64,000 nucleotides of DNA from Flavobacteriaceae bacterium PS02338 (GCA_029959615.1 JASCOD010000001.1:1178001-1242000); one strand, 5' to 3'. Shown: positions 41,755 to 50,238, counted from the first letter of the stretch. Translations and numbers: made by a program. The notes: generated by a model from the letters alone, not told the origin.

Positions 41755-42834
41755 TTAGCAATTAGCCATTTGTTGCACATTGTGGATAGAAATTTGCTGT
41801 GCAATTTTCCCTGCAATTTCCTTAAATGAAATGGCTTGTGGATGATCTTTTTGTAATGAAATCGGTGCACCTTTATCTCCAGCCTCGGTAATGCCTTGTA
41901 CTAATGGAATCTCTCCTAAGAAAGGCACATCAAAGTGAGCAGCTAATTCTTTTCCACCATCTTTGCCAAAAATATAATATTTGTTTTCAGGTAATTCTTC
42001 TGGAGTAAAATAAGCCATGTTCTCTATTACGCCCAAAACTGGGATGTTAATGCCCGGCATGCCAAACATTGCCAATCCTTTTCTAGTATCCGCAAGTGCT
42101 ACTTGTTGTGGTGTAGTTACGATTACAGCTCCAGCAATTGGGAAACTTTGGCAGATAGTAATATGGATATCACCAGTTCCAGGAGGCAAATCAATTAACA
42201 AGTAATCTAATTCACCCCAATCAGCATCGTTAAAAAGTTGTTTTATTGCATTGGATGCCATTGGTCCACGCCAAGGCACCGGCTGATCTGGATCTGAGAA
42301 AAATCCTAAAGAAAGTAACTTAATACCATATTTTTCTATTGGAAGAATTAAGGTTTTTCCATCAGCAGTTTCTTTAGCGCTAGGTTTTGCACCAACTAAA
42401 TCAAACATAATTGGTACAGATGGACCATAGATGTCTGCATCAATTAAGCCAACTTTAGCCCCATCTGCGGCTAAGGTTACTGCTAAATTACTCGATACGG
42501 TAGATTTTCCTACACCTCCTTTGCCCGAAGAAATTAAGATAATGTTTTTGATGGCTTTTAGCTGACTAGTATCAACTGGTTTGGTCACTTTCGAAGTAAT
42601 ATTGATGTCTATTTCCGCGGCTGAATCTACAAAATGCTTTACTGCGTTGATGCAGGCATTCTTTAGCATATCTTTCATTGGGCAGGCAGGAGTAGTTAAT
42701 TCAAGTGTAAAAGAAACCTTTTTATCTTCAATTTTAACATCCTTAATCATCTTTAAAGTCACCAGATCTTTTTTCAAATCTGGATCTTCTACGTGGCTAA
42801 GTGCAGCTAAAACCTTTTCTTCGGTAATTATCAT
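41755..42834 (-). CDS. Mrp/NBP35-type iron-sulfur carrier ATPase
   Basis: This 359-residue protein has an N-terminal MIP18-type domain (about 1-90, with CPMKDM) and a P-loop ATPase of the Mrp/Nbp35 group: ILISSGKGGVGKSTVSSNLAVTLA (deviant Walker A), VGLIDADIYGPSVPIMF, LLIDLPPGTGDIHITI and GVIENMAYFTPEELPENKYYIFGKDGG. The C-terminal CxxC used to bind a bridging cluster in canonical members is replaced here by the TPEELPEN stretch. It is upstream of NifU with 35 bases between, and a TAATTTTG box lies 4 bases before the ATG. Confidence 0.95.
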   Translation of the reverse strand: MIITEEKVLAALSHVEDPDLKKDLVTLKMIKDVKIEDKKVSFTLELTTPACPMKDMLKNACINAVKHFVDSAAEIDINITSKVTKPVDTSQLKAIKNIILISSGKGGVGKSTVSSNLAVTLAADGAKVGLIDADIYGPSVPIMFDLVGAKPSAKETADGKTLILPIEKYGIKLLSLGFFSDPDQPVPWRGPMASNAIKQLFNDADWGELDYLLIDLPPGTGDIHITICQSFPIAGAVIVTTPQQVALADTRKGLAMFGMPGINIPVLGVIENMAYFTPEELPENKYYIFGKDGGKELAAHFDVPFLGEIPLVQGITEAGDKGAPISLQKDHPQAISFKEIAGKIAQQISIHNVQQMANC

Positions 42835-42838
42835 TCGG

Positions 42839-42846
42839 CAAAATTA
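42839..42846 (-). promoter_or_regulatory. TAnnTTTG -7 box of the Mrp gene
   Basis: On the minus strand TAATTTTG lies only 4 bases before the ATG at 42834. If used, the mRNA would start at or almost at the ATG. Confidence 0.4.
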
Positions 42847-42968
42847 CTAAACATTAGCTATAAATAATTTTGTATCTAGCTTTTTGTTGTAATTTTAACA
42901 CGGAATAAACAAATGTTTTTTACGTTTGTTAGTCAGCCTTAGAAGAGTGTGAAAGAGCATTATAGCAG

Positions 42969-42976
42969 TAATTTTG
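42969..42976 (+). promoter_or_regulatory. TAnnTTTG -7 box of the GT51 gene
   Basis: TAATTTTG ends 9 bases before the ATG at 42986, the same geometry as hflX (9) and the M16 gene (8). It overlaps the TTG alternative start at 42974, which supports ATG 42986. Confidence 0.5.
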
Positions 42977-42985
42977 AGATGGTTT

Positions 42986-45145
42986 ATGCAGCTACCGAAG
43001 ATTAAGATACCCAAAAAATATTTAAAGATTGGCGCCTGGGTTCTGGGTGTATTAGTGCTATTGTTGGTAGCGGGTGGTACTGTAGCCTATAGCAAAAGAG
43101 AGGCATTGCTGAATAAAATGGTAGCAAAGGCTATCGCTAAGGCAGAAAAAGACTATGGGCTGGCCGTTAAAATTGGTGAATACGGTTTTAGCGGACTAAG
43201 TAGTGTTCACATGAACAAAATTTCTGTGGTACCAAAAGATAGGGATACTCTTACTACCATTAACGATATTACTGTAGGTGTAAAACTTTTTCCTTTGTTG
43301 TTTGGCGATGTGAAGCTTTCTGAAGTGACCTTGAACGACGGGAAGCTAAATGTAGTGATGCGAGATACGCTCACGAACATCGATTTTATCCTTAAAAGAA
43401 AGAAAAAGGACAGCACTACTACCAAAAATAAAGTTGATTTAAGTGAGATCGCCAGCAATTTGTTAAATCAGGTTTTCTATAAAATACCTGATGATATGGA
43501 AATCAAGAATTTTATGATGCAGTTGAACGATAATGATACTGCGTTCGTGAAGTTTTTAACCACTACTGCAACTATTGATGGCGGAGAATTGAAATCGACG
43601 ATTAAAGTAAATGATACTGCTGCGGTTTGGCATATTAACGGGAATTTAGATCCTAGCGATAAACAATTGGATGTAATGTTGTTTGCCGATGGAAAAAAAG
43701 TTGAGCTTCCTTATTTAGAAAATAAATTGCACACCAAAATCAATTTCGATACGGTAAGGACGCAAATGAAAGATGCGAGTTTTAGCGGTGGCGATTATAA
43801 AATATCTGGCTCTTGGGCTATCAAAAACTTGTTGATTAATCAGCCTCGTATTTCGGCAGAAGATATCATTGTACCTGATGCCCGTGTGGAAGCGGATATG
43901 CTTATTGGAGAAAATTTTGTGTGTTTGGATAGCACTTCTACAGTATATTTGCGTGATGCATCCATCCACCCTTACTTAAAATATACGCTTTCTCCGAACA
44001 AAATCTACGAGATGAAATTAAATGTGCCAGAGCAAGATGCGCAGGCCATTTTCAACTCTTTTCCTGTGGGGCTATTCGAATCTTTGGATGGTATCAAAGT
44101 ACAAGGAAAATTAAAGTATAACCTCGATTTTTATTTAGATACGGCTCTTCCTGATAGTGTAAAATTTAGTTCTACACTGACACCGACAGATTTTAAGGTG
44201 CTGCAGTTTGGAAAGACGGATCTTACCAAAATCAATTCAGACTTTATTTACACGCCCTATGAATATGGCAAGCCGATGAGGAATATTACCATCGGTCCAT
44301 CAAACCCAAATTTTACAAGGCTAGACGATATCTCTCCAAATTTTAAAAATGCATTGTTAACTGCTGAAGATCCTTCCTTTTTTAGACATAAAGGTTTTGT
44401 AGAAGAATCCATCCGTAAATCGATTGCTGTTAATTTTAAAGAGAAAAAATTTAAGCGTGGCGGAAGTACAATTTCGATGCAGTTGGTTAAAAATGTGTTC
44501 TTGAGTAGAAAGAAAACATTGGTGCGTAAAGCAGAAGAAATCCTGATTGTTTGGTTGATCGAGAACAACCGCTTAGTCAGTAAATCTCGAATGCTCGAAG
44601 TTTATTTTAATATCATTGAAATGGGTAACAATGTATATGGCATAGGTGAAGCTTCGAGACATTATTTCGGGAAGACCCCATCTGAGTTAACCATTGGCGA
44701 GGGTATTTTCTTGGCCAATATTGTGCCCAAACCTAAAGCTGCATTGTATAAATTCATGAGCAATGGTACGTTAAAAGGATATTTGTTGCCTTACTTTAGA
44801 TATATTGGCAATATTATGGCTCGCCGTGGTTTGGCAGCTGCAGACAGTACAGGGTATGGTTTTTATGATGTACGCTTGCGTGAGGGTTTAAGGCAATACC
44901 TCCTGCCTGATTCTACTACGATTGATACTAATACCGTAGATATTGGAGAGGATGATATGATGACTCCAGAAGGTATGCAAGACAAGTCGAAAAACTTGTT
45001 CGACCGATTATTTGGAGGTTCTTCTAAGAAAGATACTACAAAAGTGCAGCCTGCTGCCGATACCACAAAAACAAAGAAGCAATTGAGGCAAGAACGTCGA
45101 GAAGAACGTCGAAGACAAAAAGAGCAGGAAAAGAATGGAAACTAA
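42986..45145 (+). CDS. GT51 peptidoglycan glycosyltransferase with long AsmA-like N-terminal region
   Basis: This 719-residue membrane protein has a membrane anchor (about 15-33), a long beta-rich periplasmic region (about 40-430, with repeated NDTA, LDVMLFADGKK, KISGSWAIKN motifs, AsmA-like in feel), and a GT51 domain (about 440-610): NALLTAEDPSFFRHKGFVEESIRKS with catalytic Glu, FKRGGSTISMQLVKNVFLSRKKT and FNIIEMGNNVYGIGEASRHYFGKTPSELT. No transpeptidase domain follows; the C-terminus is a basic tail (KKQLRQERREERRRQ). It would polymerise glycan strands without cross-linking. The ATG at 42986 is preferred over TTG 42974. It overlaps hpt by 11 bases. Confidence 0.9.
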   Translation: MQLPKIKIPKKYLKIGAWVLGVLVLLLVAGGTVAYSKREALLNKMVAKAIAKAEKDYGLAVKIGEYGFSGLSSVHMNKISVVPKDRDTLTTINDITVGVKLFPLLFGDVKLSEVTLNDGKLNVVMRDTLTNIDFILKRKKKDSTTTKNKVDLSEIASNLLNQVFYKIPDDMEIKNFMMQLNDNDTAFVKFLTTTATIDGGELKSTIKVNDTAAVWHINGNLDPSDKQLDVMLFADGKKVELPYLENKLHTKINFDTVRTQMKDASFSGGDYKISGSWAIKNLLINQPRISAEDIIVPDARVEADMLIGENFVCLDSTSTVYLRDASIHPYLKYTLSPNKIYEMKLNVPEQDAQAIFNSFPVGLFESLDGIKVQGKLKYNLDFYLDTALPDSVKFSSTLTPTDFKVLQFGKTDLTKINSDFIYTPYEYGKPMRNITIGPSNPNFTRLDDISPNFKNALLTAEDPSFFRHKGFVEESIRKSIAVNFKEKKFKRGGSTISMQLVKNVFLSRKKTLVRKAEEILIVWLIENNRLVSKSRMLEVYFNIIEMGNNVYGIGEASRHYFGKTPSELTIGEGIFLANIVPKPKAALYKFMSNGTLKGYLLPYFRYIGNIMARRGLAAADSTGYGFYDVRLREGLRQYLLPDSTTIDTNTVDIGEDDMMTPEGMQDKSKNLFDRLFGGSSKKDTTKVQPAADTTKTKKQLRQERREERRRQKEQEKNGN

Positions 45146-45674
45146 CATCAGTATTCATCAAAAAGAATTTGAACTTTTTTTAGAAGAAGAAACCATAGCC
45201 AAGCGTATTCGTTTAATGGCCATACAGCTTAATGTAGATTACGAAAATAGAAATCCATTATTTATTGGAGTACTCAATGGCAGTTTTCTTTTCTTGGCAG
45301 ATTTGATGAAAGAGATTGATTTGCCTTGCGAAACTGAATTTATCAAAATAGCTTCTTACCACGGAACAAGTAGTACTGGAGCTATTAAAGATGCGTTAGG
45401 TATGCCTCAACATCTTAAAGGTCGGGATATAGTTGTTGTTGAAGATATTATCGACAGCGGCTTAACGATGAAATACATTCTTTCGAAAATTTATGAACAA
45501 GAGCCAGCCTCTGTTTCGGTTTGTACGCTATTGTTTAAGCCCGATGCTTTGAAAGAAGAGATTAAGGAACTTAATTATGTCGGCTTTGAAATACCAAACG
45601 AATTTGTAGTAGGTTATGGATTGGATTACGATGGTTTGGGTAGGAACTTGAACAATATTTATAGGGCCATTTAG
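45135..45674 (+). CDS. hpt: Hypoxanthine phosphoribosyltransferase
   Basis: This 179-residue purine salvage enzyme joins hypoxanthine or guanine to PRPP. It shows FIGVLNGSFLFLADLMKEI, the PRPP motif DIVVVEDIIDSGLTMKYIL, a VCTLLFKPDAL segment and FVVGYGLDYDGLGRNL near the end, all in family order. Its start overlaps the GT51 gene by 11 bases, so translation is probably coupled although the functions differ. It ends in a 4-base overlap with the convergent Fic gene. Confidence 0.96.
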   Translation: METNISIHQKEFELFLEEETIAKRIRLMAIQLNVDYENRNPLFIGVLNGSFLFLADLMKEIDLPCETEFIKIASYHGTSSTGAIKDALGMPQHLKGRDIVVVEDIIDSGLTMKYILSKIYEQEPASVSVCTLLFKPDALKEEIKELNYVGFEIPNEFVVGYGLDYDGLGRNLNNIYRAI

Positions 45675-46624
45675 TTTTTTTGATAGGTACTTGTTTTTTT
45701 ATCTCCTATCTTCTTCAAAATGCCAGTTGCTACACCGCTCTGCAGATCTCTACTGGCAGTTGCAGTAGATAACTCGGTGAAATATTTCATATAATCTTTT
45801 CGAGTGAAAGCTTTAGTATAGTTTTCTAGAAATATTGTTAATCTCTCCGTTGTATTTAATCTTTTAGTTGAATTGCCCAATAGCTCTAACAGAGACAAGT
45901 CAATGATATTGAGCATGTACTCTATAAATTTTGTTGACTTTCCTTCCTTATCGCACGTTGATAGCGTTAGGTAATATTCCGATTGATTTTTTGAAATGAG
46001 CGTTTCGAAAGGAAGAAACTCAAAAAGAGGATATTCGCTCATTAAAATCAATGTTTGCCAGAGTCGTCCCATTCTGCCGTTTCCATCTATAAAAGGATGT
46101 ATAAATTCCATTTCATAATGAAACACACAACTTTTAATTAGTGTAAGCTCAGAGGAGTCTTTTAGGTATTCGAAAAGATCTTTCATCAAAAAAGGAACAT
46201 TAGCATGAGGCGGTGCCAAATGAGCTACTTTACTTCTCTTTACTATGCCTACACTTTTATTTCTATATTTTCCATTATCTAAAATGAGGTGGTTTAGTAA
46301 GGTTTGATGAGCTTTTAAAAAGTGTTTTTCCGATTGGTAATTATAACTTTTAATTTTCTGATAAACTTCAATTGCGTTAACTACTTCTCGGATATCTTTT
46401 TCTGGTCCAACGACTCTTTTGTTTTCTATAATGGAAGTTATTTGTTCCTCAGATAAAGTATTGCCTTCTATATTTAAAGAGGAATAAATGGTTTTAATTT
46501 GATTTTGTTTCCTTAGTGTTGGATTTTGCTTAATTAAATATTTCGCATTTACTTCTCCTATTTTTTGAGCAATAGCCGTAATAAGCCTTAGTATTTCAGA
46601 AGTAATTTCGTAAGCAGGCTTCAT
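45671..46624 (-). CDS. Fic-domain AMPylase-like protein with own inhibitory motif and C-terminal winged helix
   Basis: This 317-residue protein has the Fic motif HPFIDGNGRMGR (176-187), matching HPFx(D/E)GNGRxxR, so the catalytic His is present. An inhibitory motif of the class II form (S/T)xxxE(G/N) is seen at S49-E53-G54 (SLNIEGN), so activity is probably held off by the same chain. The last 60 residues (about 255-317: NTTERLTIFLENYTKAF, TRKDYMKYFTELSTATASRDLQSGVATGILKKIG) look like a winged helix. Fic proteins usually move AMP to a target protein. The ATG at 46624 is preferred over TTG 46648, which lies in a perfect palindrome and predicted promoter. Confidence 0.92.
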   Translation of the reverse strand: MKPAYEITSEILRLITAIAQKIGEVNAKYLIKQNPTLRKQNQIKTIYSSLNIEGNTLSEEQITSIIENKRVVGPEKDIREVVNAIEVYQKIKSYNYQSEKHFLKAHQTLLNHLILDNGKYRNKSVGIVKRSKVAHLAPPHANVPFLMKDLFEYLKDSSELTLIKSCVFHYEMEFIHPFIDGNGRMGRLWQTLILMSEYPLFEFLPFETLISKNQSEYYLTLSTCDKEGKSTKFIEYMLNIIDLSLLELLGNSTKRLNTTERLTIFLENYTKAFTRKDYMKYFTELSTATASRDLQSGVATGILKKIGDKKTSTYQKN

Positions 46625-46646
46625 GATAGTATCATTTGATACTATC
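46625..46646. promoter_or_regulatory. Perfect 10+10 palindrome directly before the fic ATG (candidate operator)
   Basis: GATAGTATCA (46625-46634), spacer TT, TGATACTATC (46637-46646). It ends one base before the ATG at 46624 and its far end touches the -7 box, so the predicted transcription start lies inside it. A repressor bound here would block initiation. The winged helix at the C-terminus of the Fic protein is a candidate binder. Confidence 0.7.
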
Positions 46647-46653
46647 AAAAATA
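46646..46653 (-). promoter_or_regulatory. TAnnTTTG -7 box of the fic gene
   Basis: On the minus strand TATTTTTG matches the consensus and overlaps the palindrome by one base. The start site would be near 46640-46642. A -33 TTTG is not obvious. Confidence 0.5.
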
Positions 46654-46792
46654 AATAACTTATTTGTTTTTTAAATAATTATTTGTCATATAATTTTACG
46701 AATTTTGCAGCGTAATTAAAACCAGATAAAATGATTCCCGTGTATAGAGCTCGGGATAGGTATAAAATCGTAAATCTAAAATCGTAAATCAA

Positions 46793-47452
46793 ATGACCAT
46801 ACATAAAGAAGGATACACCTCTATTGCCCTAACAGTACTTTTCATCTTCATTATCAATGCTGTAGTAGAATACAGGTTTGCCGATGTATTTGTGTTAAGA
46901 TGGTTTGTCTATATCTTCTCTTTTGCATTGTTTATCACTGTACTACAGTTTTTTAGAAATCCAAAACGTACGTTTACTAATGGTGATAATTTGATCGTTT
47001 GCCCTGCCGATGGTAAAGTAGTTGTAATTGAAGAAACTGAAGAGGGTGAGTATTTCAAAGATAGACGTTTACAAGTTTCTATCTTCATGTCACCGGTTAA
47101 CGTACATATTAATCGTAACCCAATTTCGGGAGTGGTTAAGTTCTTTAAATATCATCCAGGTAAATACCTAGCAGCTTGGAACCCAAAATCGAGTACTGAA
47201 AATGAGCGTACTACTGTAGTTGTAGAGCATAAAAATGGTTCGCCTGTATTGTTTCGTCAAATTGCCGGAGCTTTAGCTCGTCGTATTGTTTGGTATGTAA
47301 AAGAAGGCGATCAAGTAACTCAAAATGAACAATTCGGTTTTATTAAGTTTGGATCTAGGGTAGATATTTATTTGCCACTGGGTACTAAGGTGAACCTAGA
47401 GCTTAACCAAGTGGTTAAAGGTGGTATCACTGTTCTAGGAGAACTAGCTTAA
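46793..47452 (+). CDS. psd: Phosphatidylserine decarboxylase, short type
   Basis: This 219-residue membrane enzyme makes phosphatidylethanolamine. It has two N-terminal hydrophobic segments (about 8-24 and 31-50), then LIVCPADGKVVVIEE, FKDRRLQVSIFMSPVNVHINRNPISG, YHPGKYLAAWNPKSSTENERT and the self-cleavage site in QFGFIKFGSRVDIYLP, where the GS bond gives a pyruvoyl group. Length fits the archaeal/Bacteroidota short form. Just before it, AAAATCGTAAATC occurs twice in tandem (about 46763-46790). A strong terminator follows. Confidence 0.95.
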   Translation: MTIHKEGYTSIALTVLFIFIINAVVEYRFADVFVLRWFVYIFSFALFITVLQFFRNPKRTFTNGDNLIVCPADGKVVVIEETEEGEYFKDRRLQVSIFMSPVNVHINRNPISGVVKFFKYHPGKYLAAWNPKSSTENERTTVVVEHKNGSPVLFRQIAGALARRIVWYVKEGDQVTQNEQFGFIKFGSRVDIYLPLGTKVNLELNQVVKGGITVLGELA

Positions 47453-47480
47453 GTAGTTTAAAAGTCTAAAGTAAAAGTAT

Positions 47481-47518
47481 AAGCCTTGCAAGTATCGAAC
47501 TTGCAAGGCTTTTTTGTT
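47481..47518 (+). terminator. Intrinsic terminator of psd
   Basis: AAGCCTTGCAAG (47481-47492), loop TATCGAA, CTTGCAAGGCTT form a perfect 12-pair stem followed by a T run. Confidence 0.95.
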
Positions 47519-47537
47519 TTGCAGTTAATCGTTTGTC

Positions 47538-47647
47538 CGTCATATCCATCGAATTGGGTATGACGGGGAGAGATGGCAATTCTAGCTTGTTTAGAATATG
47601 TTAATTTAACCTGCTTGTTAATAGATCCCTCGAAACTCGGGATGACA
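47538..47647. repeat. Dispersed CGTCAT...ATGACA repeat
   Basis: CGTCATATCCATCGA...GGGTATGACG (47538-47565) is a small hairpin of its own; the far end CCCTCGAAACTCGGGATGACA is like the other copies. It fills the gap between two convergent terminators. Confidence 0.65.
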
Positions 47648-47674
47648 GGTTGGCTAAACAAAAAGATGATAGCA

Positions 47675-47703
47675 AAAGCCCGACTAACATTAATCGGGCC
47701 TTT
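47675..47703 (-). terminator. Intrinsic terminator of mscS
   Basis: AAAGCCCGA (47675-47683) and TCGGGCCTTT (47694-47703) pair with a loop that can zip partly (CTAA/TTAA). On the minus strand the stem is followed by TTTTGC, downstream of the channel gene ending at 47725. Confidence 0.75.
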
Positions 47704-47724
47704 GGGTTTGTTTTTCAGAAAATG

Positions 47725-48852
47725 CTATTTATCCTCTTTATGTGGGCCTTCTCCTACGCTACGCTGCGTTGGATAGGCGAATTCGGAACCATTGCTTTGT
47801 ACAATTTCAATTACCTTGAAGTTTACTTCTTCCTTGATTTTTGCCAAATCAAATTCCTTTTTCATCGGAACTAAATAGATAATTTGAATATTAAGTGCAG
47901 AATCTCCAAAAGAATCAAGTGCAACAGTAGCATCTGTGGTACTAGGGTTGTCTTGTAGGAAACTGTTTATCTCAGCAATGATTTTTTTGAGCACTTCGTT
48001 ACTTGTTTCATAAGTTAAACCAATATCAAACTTCACCCTACGGGCATTCCTCATGGTAAGGTTTTCCAATACACCATCAATCATCGATCGGTTGGGAATT
48101 ACATAAGTGGTTTTATCGGCACTACGTAAAACCGTACTTCTAAAACCTACACGTTCTATGGTGCCTTCAATGCCGTCAACTTTGACTACGTCGCCTACGG
48201 TAAATGGTTTGTCCATAAAGATGAGGAAAGAGCCCAAAAGATTTTCTAAGCTCTCTTTGGCGGCCATTGCGATAGCAATACCACCAATTCCCAAGCCCGT
48301 GATTAAGCTTACCGCATTTACTTCAAATACATAGCCAAGTAGTACAAAGAAGCCAATAAATGCAATGATGAACTTTAATAACTCCTTAATGAAAGGAACC
48401 AGTTGATCATCGGCTTTGTTCTTTGTTTTAGCCGCTCGTACCAATAGTACATGAGCAATAAAATCTATAATCCTTAATACAATCCAGAAAACGGAAAGAA
48501 TGATGAGGAAAAGGAAGATTTTATCTACGAACTCGCCAATAGTGAATACCTCGTTGACTTTATTCTTTTTGTAATGGAAAAAGGCAACATCTAATGGATG
48601 CTTTAACTGATTGATAGCAATATAAAAAGTAGATACGCTAATGAAAAACTCAATTGGTTTTAACAGTAAAGCAATAAAGGTTTCTGAGTTAACTTCGTCG
48701 GCAAATTTTTTGAATAGTTTAAACGTTAACTTGCTCAACAAGCGAGAAACAATGCGCTTGAAAAGTAGGCCAAGAATAACAATGCCCGCAAGAACTAAAT
48801 ATTGCTTTATGGTATTGCCCCAAAAAATCTGTTCTAAAAAGTTAATATCCAT
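47725..48852 (-). CDS. Small-conductance mechanosensitive channel (MscS family)
   Basis: This 375-residue inner membrane channel has about four N-terminal hydrophobic segments and the MscS pore helix and beta domain: ALITGLGIGGIAIAMAAKESLENLLGSFLIFMDKPFTVGDVVKVDGIEGTIERVGFRSTVLRSADKTTYVIPN-type order (seen around residues 185-250), then a C-terminal alpha/beta domain. It releases solutes on osmotic downshock. It starts 3 bases after the dehydrogenase stop, so the two share a transcript. Confidence 0.94.
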   Translation of the reverse strand: MDINFLEQIFWGNTIKQYLVLAGIVILGLLFKRIVSRLLSKLTFKLFKKFADEVNSETFIALLLKPIEFFISVSTFYIAINQLKHPLDVAFFHYKKNKVNEVFTIGEFVDKIFLFLIILSVFWIVLRIIDFIAHVLLVRAAKTKNKADDQLVPFIKELLKFIIAFIGFFVLLGYVFEVNAVSLITGLGIGGIAIAMAAKESLENLLGSFLIFMDKPFTVGDVVKVDGIEGTIERVGFRSTVLRSADKTTYVIPNRSMIDGVLENLTMRNARRVKFDIGLTYETSNEVLKKIIAEINSFLQDNPSTTDATVALDSFGDSALNIQIIYLVPMKKEFDLAKIKEEVNFKVIEIVQSNGSEFAYPTQRSVGEGPHKEDK

Positions 48853-48855
48853 AGG

Positions 48856-50082
48856 TTATACGAGTTGTTTTAAAGCGATTTCGAAAGCAGTACTCGATAG
48901 ATTTGTTTTCTTATCTGAGGTTTGATAAACAGCTTTGAGTGCATCGCGAATAATGTTTGATGCATCGGTGAAAATGGCATCGTCGCTCATTTCAACGTTG
49001 CGCTGCATTAAATAGGCAAAAACTCTAGCCATGCCACAGTTAGCAATAAAATCAGGAATTACCGCCAAGTGATTATCGGCATGCTCCATAATGCTGCCGA
49101 AGAAAATCTCTTTATCTGCAAAGGGAACGTTTGCCCCGCAAGCGATTACTTCCATTCCAGCTGCAATCATCTGGTCTACCTCGTTTTGTTTGACCAATCT
49201 AGAGGCGGCGGCAGGTACAAAAATTTCAGCACCCATGCTCCAAATTTTCTCATTGGCTTCTTCAAAAGCCATTAAATTATCGGAAACTAAAGTATTGTTT
49301 ACCCGATTATTGAACAATTGAGCAACTTCTTCTTCAGAAAAACCTTCCGGTTTGATTAATCCGCCAACGCGATCGATAATTCCTACTACTTTAACACCTT
49401 GCTGTGCTAAGTAATAACCGGCAGCTGCGGCTACATTGCCCCAGCCTTGAATAATGGCTCTTTTACCTTTAATATTGCCACCCCAAATTTCGTAGAAATG
49501 TCTAATCGATTCAGACACACCGTAGCCAGTAATCATATCGGCCACTTTGTATTTTCTTTTGATATCAGGTGTGTAAGTTAAATCTTCCAATACCTTAGAA
49601 ACCCCATAACGTAACTGACCAATTTGATGGATTCGTTCATTTTCTCGTGCTTGGTAATGGCCGCTAATTACCCCTTCTTGAGGATGCCATAAGCCATAGC
49701 CTTCAGTAATTGGAATAACTTCATGAATTTCGTCGATGTTTAAATCACCGCCAGTGCCGTAGTAGTTTTTTAGCAAAGGCATTACTGCCTTGTACCAGCG
49801 TTCTAGTACTTCTTTTTTACGCGGATCGGCAGGGTCAAAGTTAATTCCAGATTTCGCGCCACCAATGGGAGGGCCAGAAACCGTAAATTTTACTTCCATT
49901 GTTTTAGCAAGAGACTCTACTTCGTTTTTGTCTAATCCTTTACGCATTCTGGTTCCGCCACCGGCTGCTCCACCACGTAAAGAATTGATTACTACCCATC
50001 CTTCGGCCTCAGATTCTTTGTCTTTCCATTCGAAAACAATCTCGGGCTGTTTCTCTTCGTACTTTTTTAAAAGTTCTTTCAT
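48856..50082 (-). CDS. Glu/Leu/Phe/Val-type amino acid dehydrogenase
   Basis: This 408-residue NAD(P)-dependent enzyme oxidatively deaminates an amino acid. It has the dimerisation/substrate domain (GGAAGGGTRMRKGL, TVSGPPIGGAKSGINFDP with Lys77 in the substrate site, GTGGDLNIDEIHEVIP) and a Rossmann domain (AIIQGWGNVAAAAGYYLAQQGVKVVGIID, IFVPAAASRLV, ACGANVPFAD). Whether the substrate is Glu or a branched amino acid is not clear. The ATG at 50082 is chosen over a TTG/other start 13 codons upstream. An exact -7 box lies 89 bases upstream, directly after the rplS terminator. Confidence 0.93.
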   Translation of the reverse strand: MKELLKKYEEKQPEIVFEWKDKESEAEGWVVINSLRGGAAGGGTRMRKGLDKNEVESLAKTMEVKFTVSGPPIGGAKSGINFDPADPRKKEVLERWYKAVMPLLKNYYGTGGDLNIDEIHEVIPITEGYGLWHPQEGVISGHYQARENERIHQIGQLRYGVSKVLEDLTYTPDIKRKYKVADMITGYGVSESIRHFYEIWGGNIKGKRAIIQGWGNVAAAAGYYLAQQGVKVVGIIDRVGGLIKPEGFSEEEVAQLFNNRVNNTLVSDNLMAFEEANEKIWSMGAEIFVPAAASRLVKQNEVDQMIAAGMEVIACGANVPFADKEIFFGSIMEHADNHLAVIPDFIANCGMARVFAYLMQRNVEMSDDAIFTDASNIIRDALKAVYQTSDKKTNLSSTAFEIALKQLV

Positions 50083-50171
50083 TTGGTGTTCATTTTTATA
50101 AATAATGAGTTGCCGGAGCATTTTAAAGATGAGCCCCGACTATTTCATCATCAGATTTTTATTTGGTTGCG

Positions 50172-50179
50172 CAAAGATA
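50172..50179 (-). promoter_or_regulatory. TAnnTTTG -7 box of the dehydrogenase-mscS operon
   Basis: On the minus strand TATCTTTG lies 89 bases before the ATG at 50082 and directly follows the rplS terminator, which places a new transcript start there. Confidence 0.6.
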
Positions 50180-50180
50180 T

Positions 50181-50217
50181 AAAACAAAAAACCTCCACGA
50201 AGCTAATCGTGAAGGTT
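50181..50217 (-). terminator. Intrinsic terminator of rplS
   Basis: AACCTCCACGA (50190-50200) and TCGTGAAGGTT (50207-50217) pair with one C-A mismatch; on the minus strand TTTTGTTTT follows. Confidence 0.88.
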
Positions 50218-50238
50218 ATATGTTTTGTTTTAAGAAAA

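Noticed and set aside
47573..47874. Two overlapping plus-strand frames (67 and 74 codons)
   Set aside because: They cross a repeat, a terminator and the antisense of mscS, with no domain signal.
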